A stretch of DNA of 64,000 bases from the NCBI GenBank assembly GCA_030549175.1, contig JAUKUA010000003.1, forward strand, positions 496,001 to 560,000, given 5' to 3'. Below are positions 1-9,955 of this stretch, one piece after another. The DNA comes from Lasiosphaeris hirsuta. Its lineage: Eukaryota; Ascomycota; Sordariomycetes; Sordariales; Lasiosphaeriaceae. The notes below the pieces were generated by a model, which saw only the letters and a program-made list of their open reading frames with translations, did no database searches and was not told where the DNA came from. A program made the position numbers and the translations under genes. How positions within the stretch are numbered: the stretch's first letter is position 1; each line of letters opens with the position of its first letter.

Positions 1-619
1 CCGAGGATTTCCTCTCCGTCTAGGTGCCGTCAGTTCCTCTCCGTCTGCAGACGGTTATTCGGGGGTACCTACCGGTGACTACAATGTAGTCGATCTCCTC
101 GGCGGTGCCCCACAGTGACAAATCATGGTACACGCGATCCACGTCGTAGATGTTCAAGAACACGCCTTCGGGTCGCCTGAAGATACGGGAGTAGTTCTGT
201 ATTGCGTCGCCCTCGGTTGGCGTGTAGATGACGCTGAACATCTCCTCGAGGTGGTCTTGCAGCAGCTAGACACAGATCAGGACCAACTCCCCAGGCGACC
301 TCGAATCCTTGAGCTGTGCATGTCTCACCTTGAAGAACAGCACCTCGTTTTGAACCTTCAACGAGGTCAAGAATGTGTTCTTTGCGAGATCATCATGACG
401 GCTAGAGTATTGATCGTAAGCCCGCCGGACTTGTTGTTCCAGTGTCTGTATGCCCTGGGGTAACAACCCTGCCAGCTCAAAGTCACGGCGTTCCTCCTTG
501 GTGAAGGCTGAGCCCTTGTTGAAGCTTTGGTGGTGAAGGAGCACTGTCCCCCTCAAAGAGCACTCGAGGGGCCCTTTTGTACTCAGGGGCAAATGCCCGA
601 ACTTGGATTTCTCGGCCAT
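1..619 (-). CDS. NAD(P)-dependent malic enzyme, 5' part (3' end outside window)
   Basis: Malic enzyme decarboxylates malate to pyruvate with reduction of NAD(P)+. Visible exons are 329..619, 73..265 and <1..19 (complement), with introns 266..328 and 20..72. All splice sites are GT-AG and the second intron has a CTGAC branch point. The family signature is clear: a fully conserved-looking helix with LLPQGIQTLEQQV, then NEVLFFK, then (exon 2) EEMFSVIYTPTEGDAIQNYS and IFRRPEGVFLNI, then DYIVVTDGEEILG, which is only obtained after removing the second intron. These belong to the malic N domain; the NAD-binding half lies beyond the left edge. The ATG at 617-619 starts a cytosolic-looking N-terminus without an obvious mitochondrial presequence, although a start further upstream in another exon cannot be excluded. 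Identification is firm; the compartment is inferred. Confidence 0.93.
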
Positions 620-1985
620 AGCAGCAATCGCAGGGATACAGACACGAGCAGCAGAGGACGTTTAGAGGTTTCGATCAGTGGAAATGGTAATGTGATCAAG
701 TAGAGAGATAGCGCTCTATGAAACAGGCAGTAAAATGCGCAACAGCAAGTGCCTTAGTAAGGCCAGTGGCATGTCGTGCCATTGAGGCCGGTTTGATTGC
801 CAAGATGACGTAGTTGAGGGTCTTTTGAGCGCGATGGGAGGTGGGATCCAGCACCGAATACGGGAGGTGCAACCCCGCCCCAGCCTTCGATGGTCACGGT
901 GCCGACCGCGCTTTCTGAGCCGAGCAGCAGCCCTAATCTTCTCACCACACTCCCACCCAAGCTTGTTTATCAGCGCCTAACAATCCTGTAAATATATTGC
1001 TAAAAGGAATTCACAGCAAAAGCAATAGCATTTTTGGGATTTGAAAGGCGTATTTCGGTATTTTAAAGACATTCTCGCATCTGAAGGTTACCGGGGGTGT
1101 TCACACCTTTGATGTTAAACAAAAACGGCTGGGTTGTGCAGAGGGAAACCCGAAAAGATTTGTTGGATCTCTTGGAGCCTCGCCGGCGTGGGTCCTGATA
1201 AAAGCAGGCCGCAGACGAGGACTATGATGGTACAGTGTTTGCTTTTGCAGCAGGGAAACTTGCGCCTCCCAGCCCATTGCCAGCCCCTTCAGGACCCTAC
1301 ACAGGACGTGTCGAGCAGAGAAGGCCTTCCAGTACAGAAGACTCACGGATTGGAGCCGTTGGAGACTCGAGTGGCTGGCAATGGATGCTGCAGTACGAAA
1401 TTCTGAGAGAAAGGAAATAAGTCGAGAAGTTTACCTCAATCCATAATCGCGCGACTAATGACGAGCCGCGACAATGACTACGTCGTTGTGCTGCGGCAGA
1501 CGATACAGGGTGGAAGAGTTTCTTGAAACAAGTTCGAGGACGCGAAAAAAATTCGGTCGATTTTGCAAAAGACGCCTTGAGAAGCTCGGACCACCAGTTA
1601 GCGCTGACAGCTGCTGACAGCTCATGACAGCTGGATTACTTGCCCTGGCCCAATGACAGCTGTGAATATGTGGAGCTGCCGCAGCCAGCATGGTCGTCTC
1701 CACGATTCGCGACGCCATCTTCTCCAACAACCACAAATCCTCCACTATCGGCGTGCTCACGACGCCTCGCACAACTCATCGTGCACCTTCACCGAGAAGC
1801 CGCCTGCGGAACCCCAGCCAAACTTGGAATTTGCCGCTCCTGGGTTTCTTCGCGTCGGCCCCAAAGTGCAGGGACAGCATAAACTGTGAGGGTTTCTAGC
1901 TCTGGTCCACTCTCTGTTACTGCCAGATCACAATGACGCGTTCCCAATCACTGTCCCGGCGTCTGTCAGCTCTGCTGCGTCATGG
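620..1985. other. intergenic, no supported gene
   Basis: Several overlapping ORFs of 60-105 codons lie here on both strands, but none shows a recognisable domain, signal peptide or convincing splice structure. A 1620-1900 segment is open in three frames at once, so it is not evidence for any one of them. It includes the likely promoter of the malic enzyme gene. Confidence 0.5.
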
Positions 1986-2438
1986 TCATGAAGGCAGGGG
2001 CACGTATACCGCCTGTCCGTTGACATTGCTGGGGCTGCAGCCGTCCTTCTCATAGAAGACGACCTGGACCTCGGTCGTGCCGCACATCTGATAGCTGTAG
2101 TAGACGGGGAACGATGGGCCGATATGCCCTTTGCGCACGCCGGGCATTTGCATTTGCATCCCCTGTCCGGGAATCTGCAGAGCTTGGCCGGCCGGGTTTG
2201 ACGTCCCTGGCTATCGGTTGCATTCGTCGGGGAGCAAGCACGGTGGCTGTTTGTTGGCCTGGCTGAAGAACCACATCGGCTGCGCTGCATGCGCGAGATC
2301 CACGCCGCCCGTGTTAAACGTGTTAGCCATCTCCTTGTTCAAGAGAGTCACTGCCAGCGCCGTGCTGAGGAGCCATGTGCTGGCGGCGAGGACGCTGGTC
2401 GCGACTCGCATCTTGCCTTTGGCGTTATGGTTTAGCAA
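1986..2438 (-). CDS. small secreted protein interrupted by one in-frame amber codon
   Basis: The frame runs 151 codons from the ATG at 2436-2438 (a second ATG at 2409-2411 gives a cleaner signal peptide, MRVATSVLAASTWLLSTALA) to TGA at 1986-1988. It contains a single internal stop, TAG at 2211-2213. Before it are a signal peptide and about 50 mature residues ending in CLLPDECNR. After it the same frame continues with a Gln/Met-rich stretch, then GHIGPSFPVYYSYQMCGTTE and FYEKDGCSPSNVNGQAVYVP, ending PLPS. Cys residues occur on both sides, as in small secreted fungal proteins. No intron with credible borders removes the stop. TGG->TAG and CAG->TAG are both C:G to T:A changes, so RIP or ordinary decay could explain it, but so could recoding as proposed for the 43-57 kb genes. 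The family is not recognised. Confidence 0.55.
2211..2213 (-). other. in-frame TAG inside secreted-protein frame
   Basis: Sole stop within the 1986..2438 frame. The flanking frame is intact for 75 codons on each side. If read as UGG it would be Trp between CNR and PGTS. Confidence 0.7.
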
Positions 2439-3148
2439 GTGTCAGGGCTGGAGGTCGATGTTTATGCCTTGCCGACTGATATCAGCTTCTTGAGCTGCCC
2501 CGGGGCCACTAGGGTATGGTGCTGTTGCTTACGGGAGCCCACACCACACATCCCTCAACGAAAAGGTTTGTAAGGCAGTGAGCTCGGGCTGACCAAGACT
2601 ACCCGGAACCCACAATGGCCATCACGAGTGTGTGGCTGTTGGGCCCATGGAATACGCTCTAGTGGCATGCGAGCAGTGCCGACAGTATCTAGGTGGCACC
2701 TTCAATTGGGCACTGGTTCCAGGAGTAAGCACTCTGTTTCTACAGCCGCATATTGAGAGGCCGGTCTGCGGATTTATCTTGTGCATACCTCTGTGCCATC
2801 ACTGTTAGGGTCGATATTTCACTCAATGTCTCTTTGGCTGCCGACTTGGGTAGATTGAGAAGAGACCGGAAGCCGTTATGATCCCCCTCGTTTGTCACAG
2901 GCACTTTCTCTCCTCTACAATTGAGAAGTTCCTTCCTCTTACGTGGCCGTATCATTGTTCTGCGCTTCCACTCGTTCCTGCCGCGCTGAACGATTATGTG
3001 CACGGGAAGCTGTGACGGGGATGGCAAGCGCCATCATGCTTGAAGCCAAAGGACTGCCATAGTTTGCTGTCTCGGCCTTGATCTCCCGGTTGTCATTCGG
3101 GTGCCAGAACTCAGATCGAGCTCGCTCCCGGTGCAGACACCCCCGACG
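2439..3148. other. intergenic, no supported gene
   Basis: Upstream region shared by the amber-interrupted secreted gene (minus) and the Ser/Thr-rich secreted gene (plus). It holds short unrelated ORFs only; a 95-codon minus-strand ORF (2740..3027) has no recognisable feature. Confidence 0.45.
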
Positions 3149-4700
3149 ATGAGGCCCTTCACTCCTTTCGCGGCAGGGTGGTTCCTCGGCCAGGTTCGGG
3201 CACAAAGCGGTCCATGGTACTGGGCCACGACAGTTATCACCGAGACTGTCTGGACGATATGCAGTGGCGAGGAGACGGTAACGGTGAGGGCCGATCCGCG
3301 GCAAACATGCCGAGCAGAAAAGCTTACTTGATCAGGTCTTCGAGCAAGGCCCGGTCTCGACGGATATTGTTTTTGCGGATTCAAATGTCAGCTTGACCAA
3401 CATTACGGTGCAGCCAGCAAGCTCCCCAACCTCGTGCTACAGTCTGCCGACCCCGACATCTTCCCTTGAGGTTGTCGCTTTCGCTGCGAACAAAGACGTC
3501 TCAGCCGACTCGACGAACCCTGTCTTTTTTTTCCTCGGGGAGAATGCCACGACGCCAGAATACGTTGGGACTTTGGTTGACGGCAATCGCTGCCTGCTCG
3601 ACATATCGGCAGATGCATCCGCTGCGGGCCGGGTAGGCCTAATCTTGTCGAGTGGGGAGTCCATCGTGTTTGATGAAAGTGGCATTCACCATTTCGATGC
3701 AGCCTGCGACTCCGAATCGACGGTCACAATCTCCAATTTCTTGGGCCAGATAACCTCCGTCACTCAGGGTCAGGCCCAGCCAAACACCACAGGCGATTGG
3801 TTCGGGGCGGCACCTAGAAAGAGAGCCATGGCGCAAACGAACTTCACGGTGGCGATGGAAATCGAGGATGTCATCAGCGACCAGCTTCACGAGCCTCACT
3901 TGGCCTACGGCCCGTCCGAGTGCACCTTTCTGTCGATGGAAATCAGCGAGACTTGGGACACATTGACATGGACGTGCCAATACCCAGGCTCAAACAGCAA
4001 AGAGAAGGTTTGCGAGCAGTCATTTCATTACTGGCTCAATCCATCGCCCGGTAACACCACTGGCACAGGTAACGGCGGCCCCAATGCAAGCAGCTCCAAT
4101 GCGAGCAATAACAAGCTCTTCCAACACCTTCCGCAATTCCTCAAACAATTCGGCTCTCCCCTTGCAGCCCTTTTCCCCCTGAGCCCAGCCCTCTTGCATG
4201 GCCTGGCCTGGCTTGACACTGCGCAACAAGCTGTGCGCGATGCTGCGGAACTTGGTAGCAGTTCATTGTGTCAGGTATTGCACGCTCTCGACCAGTACGA
4301 AATCGTCTTGGACGACCCCAGCCTTCCCAGCCCACACACCATCGGGGTGTATGCGTCGCCACCTGTGCCCACCATCAGCGACACGCTGGCATCGAGGACG
4401 ACAAGAAGGACGACGGACCCGCCAAGGGTGATGCAGCCGACGGCGACGGGATTCCCTCCCGTGACGGAGACTTCATTTACGCCGACGACCTTAGACGGGC
4501 TAACGGGGCTGTTGGGTGGATTTTCGGTTCTCGGTATTGGTGCTCCAGGTTCTACATTCAGCTCTGCGGATACAACCAGTATGCTCCCGATGGATGGAGC
4601 GATGGTATCAGCAGCCATGGGAGGCTCCCCGTCGACACAATCTACTGTGCCTGGGATATTTATCGTGGGCGGTGTTCCAGCGGTCGCACACCCTGCTTGA
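3149..4700 (+). CDS. secreted Ser/Thr-rich protein, function unknown
   Basis: Exons 3149..3283 and 3336..4700; the 52-nt intron ends TTACTTGATCAG. The predicted protein is 499 aa. It starts with a signal peptide (MRPFTPFAAGWFLGQVRA, probable cleavage before QS). Next comes a region rich in aromatic residues, Thr and potential N-glycosylation sites (NVSLTN, ENATT, NTTGD, NFTV, NNTT-like). A Cys-containing central part (FLSMEISETWDTLTWTCQYP) is followed by a long low-complexity Ser/Thr/Pro/Gly tail that is probably O-glycosylated. I see no GPI signal; the C-terminus (IFIVGGVPAVAHPA) is only mildly hydrophobic. The first exon was joined because the large frame has no ATG near its beginning and the splice restores a signal peptide in phase. 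No domain is recognised; a cell-wall or matrix protein is the natural guess. Confidence 0.72.
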
Positions 4701-5396
4701 GGCTGTGTTTGGGGGTTGCAACAGCGACACATGTTGCCTATTGCCCGCATCAAATCGGGGGTTGACGCCATCTAACGGCATTACGAATTTTTGGAACTCA
4801 CTGGCATATTTTGCAACTCGGCCATTACCTTTTTCTCCACGAGGAGGACATAATTTTGGACGCGATTCCCTTTCTACGCCCATGTTTTGGCATGTACCTA
4901 GAAGAAAGAGGGGGCAGGTAATTGTAATCCAATATTGACACTGATTCAAAGTCTCTCGGCGGGCGCTGAATGAGCGCATCTGAGTCATTGCCTGTTTTGA
5001 GCTTCGAGCGGAGACAGTAATGACGGATTACGTTTCTTGACATGCCTGAAGCTTTGGAGTGTGGCTTTACAAATTCTTGAGCCAAAAGGGGAAGGTTTGT
5101 CGTTCTAGCGGTTCCGGAGGACCTGATTGGGCTCGCTCATTCCACACTGCGACGACACGTCTTGGGCTGGCGACTTCCACTCACACACCACGAGACCAAG
5201 CTTACCGGCCGAAAGGATTCATCGCCATCTCCGACCGCATTGCAGATTCCCACGCACCGGGCTCTTATACTTGGCTTCCCACCGTTGATCTCTGCTTTGC
5301 CCACGAGTCAATGACTTCATCAATGCCGCGCATCCCGTGACAATTCAACCACGCTCCTCGCAGTGGACATTTGGTGGACATTCCAGTTCGCTCACC
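4701..5396. other. intergenic, chitosanase upstream region
   Basis: No supported gene. It contains the 3' flank of the secreted protein gene and the presumed promoter of the chitosanase gene. Confidence 0.5.
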
Positions 5397-6296
5397 ATGA
5401 AGATATCCCCGCTCATCGCGCTCGCCCTGCTTGCGAGCGGCGGCATCGTCGCAAGGGAAATTCCACAAAACGTGCGCGATCTCTACAATACTATTAAGGA
5501 CAAGGGGTCCTGCTCAGACGAACTCGCGACAGGGTTCCGGGCGACCGACAATGGCCCTGACAGTGCGTCCCCCACCTCTTCCCGCTGCTGAAATACTTAC
5601 GATGCAAAAGCATTTTCGTACTGCGGTGACCACCTCTCGGATGGCGTCATCTACATTCAGGGCCGCGGCGGCGCCCTCGCCGACATGGACGTCGATTGCG
5701 ACGGCGTGCAGGGCGGCCCGCAGGACGACGGCCGATGTAGCGTCGGCCGCAGCCCCGACTACCAGGACACGACGGCCTTCCAGGACGTCGTAGCGGGCTA
5801 TAATGCGGGCATCCAGGACCTAAACGCATACGTGCACCCGTACGTCGTGTTCGGCAACACGGGCAGCAAGCCCGGCTGGCGCGACTTTGACCCCACCAAG
5901 CACGGCGTCCAGCCGCTGAGTGTTGTCGCTGTTGTGTGCAGTGACAAGCTGGTGTATGGGGTCTGGGGCGATACCAATGGTGATGATGGCAATCACCCCA
6001 TGGTCGGCGAGGCTTCGCTCGCGCTGGCCACGGCGTGCGAGGGCACATCCATGTCCGGCAGCAATGGGTACAGCCAGACGGATATTTTGTATCTGGCGTT
6101 CAAGGGGGACGACGCGGTGCCCGGGGCCAAAGGCGCGAATTGGACGGCCGCGGACTACGGGGCGTTTGAGGCGAGCATTGAGGAGCTGGGGGATCGGCTG
6201 GTGGAGGGGATCGGGAGCGGTGCGGGTGCGGCCCGGGTGCCGTGGACGGCGGTGCTGGGCGCTGTGCTTATGGGCATGGTTTGGGTTGTGATTTGA
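5397..6296 (+). CDS. GH75 chitosanase with C-terminal hydrophobic (GPI-like) tail
   Basis: Exons 5397..5562 and 5611..6296 (48-nt intron, GTGCGT...AAAG) give 283 aa. An N-terminal signal peptide (MKISPLIALALLASGGIVA) is followed by the fungal GH75 core: CSDELATGFRATDNG, then TFSYCGDHLSDGVIYIQGRG, DMDVDCDGVQGGPQDDGRC and the active-site block YGVWGDTNGDDGNH...VGEASLALATAC. The catalytic pair expected for the family (Asp in WGDTNG, about residue 176, and Glu in GEAS, about 189) is present. GH75 enzymes hydrolyse beta-1,4 bonds in chitosan outside the cell. Unusually, the protein ends in a flexible Gly/Ala stretch, a spacer and a hydrophobic tail (WTAVLGAVLMGMVWVVI), which looks like a GPI-attachment signal. 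That would put the enzyme on the wall or membrane rather than free in the medium. The family call is firm; the anchor is inferred. Confidence 0.93.
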
Positions 6297-6664
6297 TTTG
6301 ATTTACATCTTGGTATAGATGAGCATTGGGGTGGCGAGAGCGGCATTTGGGCGTATCATAGAAGGGCGGGAGCAATGTCGTTTTGTAACAGTAGCAGCCA
6401 TGTGATGGCAGCGTGTCGGTGGCTGAACCCTCTGCCCCGAGCCGAGTTTCTGGCCGAGGACTATGTATGATGATTCAAATAGGGCGCGCTCCCACAAGCC
6501 AACTACTGCTTTGTTGCCCGCTCTTCTCCTCTGACTGCTCAATAATCTCGACCCCTTGTTTTACCAACGTCAACAAGCCTGTCTCCTTGCCTGCAGTGAT
6601 TTTTGTTTGCAACTTCCAACTGCCACGCGCGATACCCAAGAGTCAGCACCACCATATCGATAAA

Positions 6665-7548
6665 ATGAAGGCTGTGATTGTCGCTACCGCCTTTGCTGGC
6701 CTCGTCCAGGCCCAGGACGTCGGCGTCCTCCCTGCCTGTGGTGTATATAGTCCATTTGCCTTGATATCATGACTGTATGACCACCTCGGACTGACCTCGC
6801 CAGCAAATCTGCATTAACAACATGCTCGCACTGGCACCCTCTCTCGGCTGCCCTCCCGGAGACACGGCCTGCCTGTGCGGCAAAGGCGACTTTGGCTACG
6901 GCGTGCGTGACTGCGCAGCCCAAGCCTGCGGCGCCAGCGACGCCGGCGTGGTAGTTGCCTACGGAGCAAACATCTGCGCCAACGGTACCTCCCTCCTCTC
7001 CCTCAGCCTCCCACAGCTCCCTCCTAACATAATCCCACCCAGCGGTCCCCTCGGGCCCCGCTATCTCCGCCATGGGCGTCACCCCCAACACGGCCGTCGC
7101 GACAGCAACCCCGACCGACGACGGCTCCTCGGCATCCCTCGTCTCGACCGCCTCCGACTCCGACGGCCCGCTCAAGACGCTGGTCCCGCTGCTCGTGTCA
7201 ACCTTTACCAGTGGCAACACCACCGTCACGACCACCATGCCCGACACGCAGGCGACGGCCGTGACGGTCGTGTCATCGGGCCCCGGCGGCGTCGACGACA
7301 CGCTGACCAAGAGCCTGGCTGTTTCGGACGCCAGCAGCAGTAGATTGCCGTCGTCGGCGTCGGGGACTGCTAGCGGCGGCGACGGGACCGATGCCAGGAC
7401 CTCGTCGTTCCCGTCGGGCACGCCGGCGTCGTCGTCGGCGGCTAAGTCGTCTTTGACGAGCGATGCGGGTGCCATGCCGCTTGTTACGGTTGCCGTGGAC
7501 GGGTTGTTTGTTGGGGCTATGGGGGCTGTGGCGGTTTTGTGGTTCTGA
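6665..7548 (+). CDS. CFEM-domain protein, probably GPI-anchored
   Basis: Exons 6665..6742, 6804..6984 and 7043..7548 give 254 aa. The signal peptide (MKAVIVATAFAGLVQA) leads into one CFEM domain. All eight Cys are present (about residues 25, 29, 42, 49, 51, 63, 68, 84) in the canonical spacing, with the Asp of GDTACLC that serves as axial haem ligand in haem-binding CFEM proteins. A Ser/Thr/Asp-rich stalk follows (residues about 95-230), then a hydrophobic C-terminus (LFVGAMGAVAVLWF) typical of a GPI signal. CFEM proteins act at the cell surface in haem or iron capture, adhesion or host interaction; which of these applies cannot be read from sequence. Both introns are GT-AG and needed to build the domain: the second removes a Pro-rich frame that would otherwise truncate it. 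Confidence 0.92.
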
Positions 7549-9013
7549 TTGGGATATCATTCATGGATAAACTACTGGTATTGCATAACGAAGTAGACGA
7601 TGCGATTGCCAAACCGCCCATTTCTTCTCCCGATTTTGGTTTATTAGACCTGTAGTATCCCGCCTGAATTGGCAGTAGCTATCACTTCTGCGCAATGCTG
7701 CGGGAACTTACTACAGCTTGTGAAGCTGATTCTGGGGCGCTCAGGGGGAAGTCAGGTCACTGCTCTACGACGAATAATAAAGAGGATAAGAAAAGAGGCC
7801 ATTGATCACATTGTAATCCCCAATCAAGAGACATCCTTCTTTCGCTACTAGACCAACAAAGAATAGCTGCCCCGATGTTACCAACCCCTACCCAAAATGA
7901 ACCTAGCCCAATCGATTCAGTAACATCAAACACTCTTGCTCTTCCGTCCTCCTGGCGGTGATCTGCTTCAGTATTACCCCCGGGATTCCCAAGGGATAGG
8001 TAAAGAAAACTCATCCATAATCGTCTTGTAGAGATGCCGTCCAAGTCCTAACCCCACCACCCCATCACCCCACCATTCTCCCAACAACTCGACGCCCTCC
8101 TGCTGCCCACGTCAAGACTACTCGCAATGCTCTGCCTAACAGCGGCCCTAGCTCTCTCTACCCTCCTGATAACCCTCGCCCAACCCCGCCCTCCGCCCTC
8201 CCAGATCCCACAAACCCCTCCCCCCCCTTCCCTCACTCTTCTCACGAACTTCCTCTCCGACCCCTTCGTCTTTGCTGTCATGTTAAGCAGGCTCGCCAAG
8301 ATATGGTACATCATGGCCCGGGCGCTTTGCCATGCCGCCCGTTGACATGCCAAGGGAGCTTCTGCTCTCGGTTCTTGTCGCTGTTGGGTGAACGGTTGGT
8401 GGGTTTCGTTCGGCCCTTGGATTGTGTGGCTTTTTCTGGTGGCTCGATTTGATCCGCGGAGGGCTAATATGGTGCAACCAGATGTGGTAGGATATGCGAA
8501 AGAATGTGAGGAAGGATGCACGGAAGGATGTGGGATGTATATCAGCTCGCCCGGCTCGGAGCACGTGGAGGACAAAGTTGAGAGGAGACGACGGGGGGGG
8601 GGGGGGGGGCAGCGCACTGGTTGGTACGGTTTTAGAATTGCTTAATGTGGTCTGAAGAAAGGTTGGGGGAGGGGTCTTGGAGGTTCGGAAAACTGCCGTG
8701 AGAGGCAAGTTGAAGGAGTTTCAACGGCAGAGGGAGTTGTTCAAATGATATCAATACTTTGTTGGGTAAACTGTCATGCCGCCCCCCAATGCGTTTCATG
8801 TAGACCCCATCCATGAACCTGGTGCCCCTTTCCAATCCTTGGAAAATGCTACCCCTTTTCAGCAAGTCGTAATGATACAAAGAATTTAGATAAATACAGG
8901 ACTCCAAAAGAAAAACCACCTGTGATGATGCCGTGCGAGTCATCGATAATAAAATCCCTGTGAATCAAAAAAATACACGAGGACTAATCCTCAGCGCATC
9001 AGACAGAACACCC
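7549..9013. other. intergenic between convergent secreted genes
   Basis: No supported gene. ORFs around 8050-8700 are low-complexity C/G-rich frames open on both strands. The stretch contains a 16-nt G run at 8594-8609. Confidence 0.5.
8594..8609. repeat. poly-G tract (16 nt)
   Basis: Uninterrupted run of 16 G on the plus strand in a non-coding stretch. Confidence 0.9.
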
Positions 9014-9955
9014 CTAAAGCTGGCCACCGCCAACAGGGAAGCCACAGCCCTGCTTGCCGTTCTGTGTGTTGGCTCCAGGGCCGGAGCAGATGCCAAAGGT
9101 CTCGGCGCCGGTGTTCACGAGAGCGCAGCACTTGGAGGCACAATCGCTATCGCTGGTGCATCCACCGGTGATGAACTGGGCCCCCACGCCGTTGCCGACG
9201 TTCTTGGCACCCGCCGGGTCGGGCACAAGCGTGCTGGGCTTGACGGTGGTGCCGGGGGGCGTGATGGGCACCACTGTCAAAGGGGTATCGTTTGCGTTGC
9301 CGTTGGTAACGTCGGGGGTGTTACCGCCCGTGTTCCCGGCGCCGCCGCCGCTGGACTGGAAGCCGCACCCCTGCTTGCCGTTTTGGAAGTTGGCAAGAGG
9401 GCCCGAGCAGATTCCGAAAAAGTCGGCCCCGGTGTTCACGGTAGCGCAGCATGCCGAAGCGCAGTCGGCATTGCTGGTGCATTCCCCGGTGATGAACTGC
9501 CCGCCCTGACCGTTACCAACGTTCTTTGCGCCGTTCGGGTCGGGCTTGAGCGTGCTAGGCTTGATCGTGATGCCAGTGGGTGGCGCTGCTGCTTGTCCTC
9601 CTCCGTTGTTGGCATTTGCGCCCTCTTCCTTGCCGCTGCCGTTGTTCACAGCGTTGCCAGCAGCACCACTGCCCGATTCGAACCCGCAGCCCTGTTTTCC
9701 TGCCTGGAACTGGGCACCGAGACCCGAGCAGACCCCGATCGTCTGGCCGCCTTTCGGAAGCGTAGCGCAGCATTGTGACGCGCAGTCAGCGACGCCATTA
9801 CACTGGCCACCGATGAACTGGATGCCCTGGCCATTGCCCAAGTTCTTCTGACCGGATGGATCGGGGAGGTTTTGGCGGGTGGAGAGGTGGGGAGCGGCGC
9901 GGACTGTGGCGATAGAGATGGCGAGAGCGCCGACGATGGATGTGAGACGAACCAT
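9014..9955 (-). CDS. secreted protein with three Cys-rich modules (effector-like)
   Basis: Single-exon gene of 313 aa. A signal peptide (MVRLTSIVGALAISIATVRA) precedes three copies of a Cys-rich module of about 60 residues, near positions 30-92, 137-198 and 246-308. The modules are joined by Gly/Asn/Pro/Thr-rich linkers. Each module has the pattern KN(L/V)GNGxGxQFI, then C-x5-C-x3-CC, then a second half with G(V/I)CSG..A..QxGKQGCGF, i.e. six Cys per module and probably three disulphides. Similar single modules occur in small secreted proteins of plant-associated Sordariomycetes, including ones annotated as biotrophy-associated secreted proteins; that comparison is from memory. The first linker is richest in Asn/Gly. 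Likely role: apoplastic or wall protein, possibly an effector; binding partner unknown. Triplication within one ORF is uncommon. Confidence 0.85.
   Translation of the reverse strand: MVRLTSIVGALAISIATVRAAPHLSTRQNLPDPSGQKNLGNGQGIQFIGGQCNGVADCASQCCATLPKGGQTIGVCSGLGAQFQAGKQGCGFESGSGAAGNAVNNGSGKEEGANANNGGGQAAAPPTGITIKPSTLKPDPNGAKNVGNGQGGQFITGECTSNADCASACCATVNTGADFFGICSGPLANFQNGKQGCGFQSSGGGAGNTGGNTPDVTNGNANDTPLTVVPITPPGTTVKPSTLVPDPAGAKNVGNGVGAQFITGGCTSDSDCASKCCALVNTGAETFGICSGPGANTQNGKQGCGFPVGGGQL

Noticed and set aside
8048..8708. Overlapping ORFs around the poly-G run
   Set aside because: Low-complexity Pro/Ser/Thr frames open in several phases because of C/G-rich composition.
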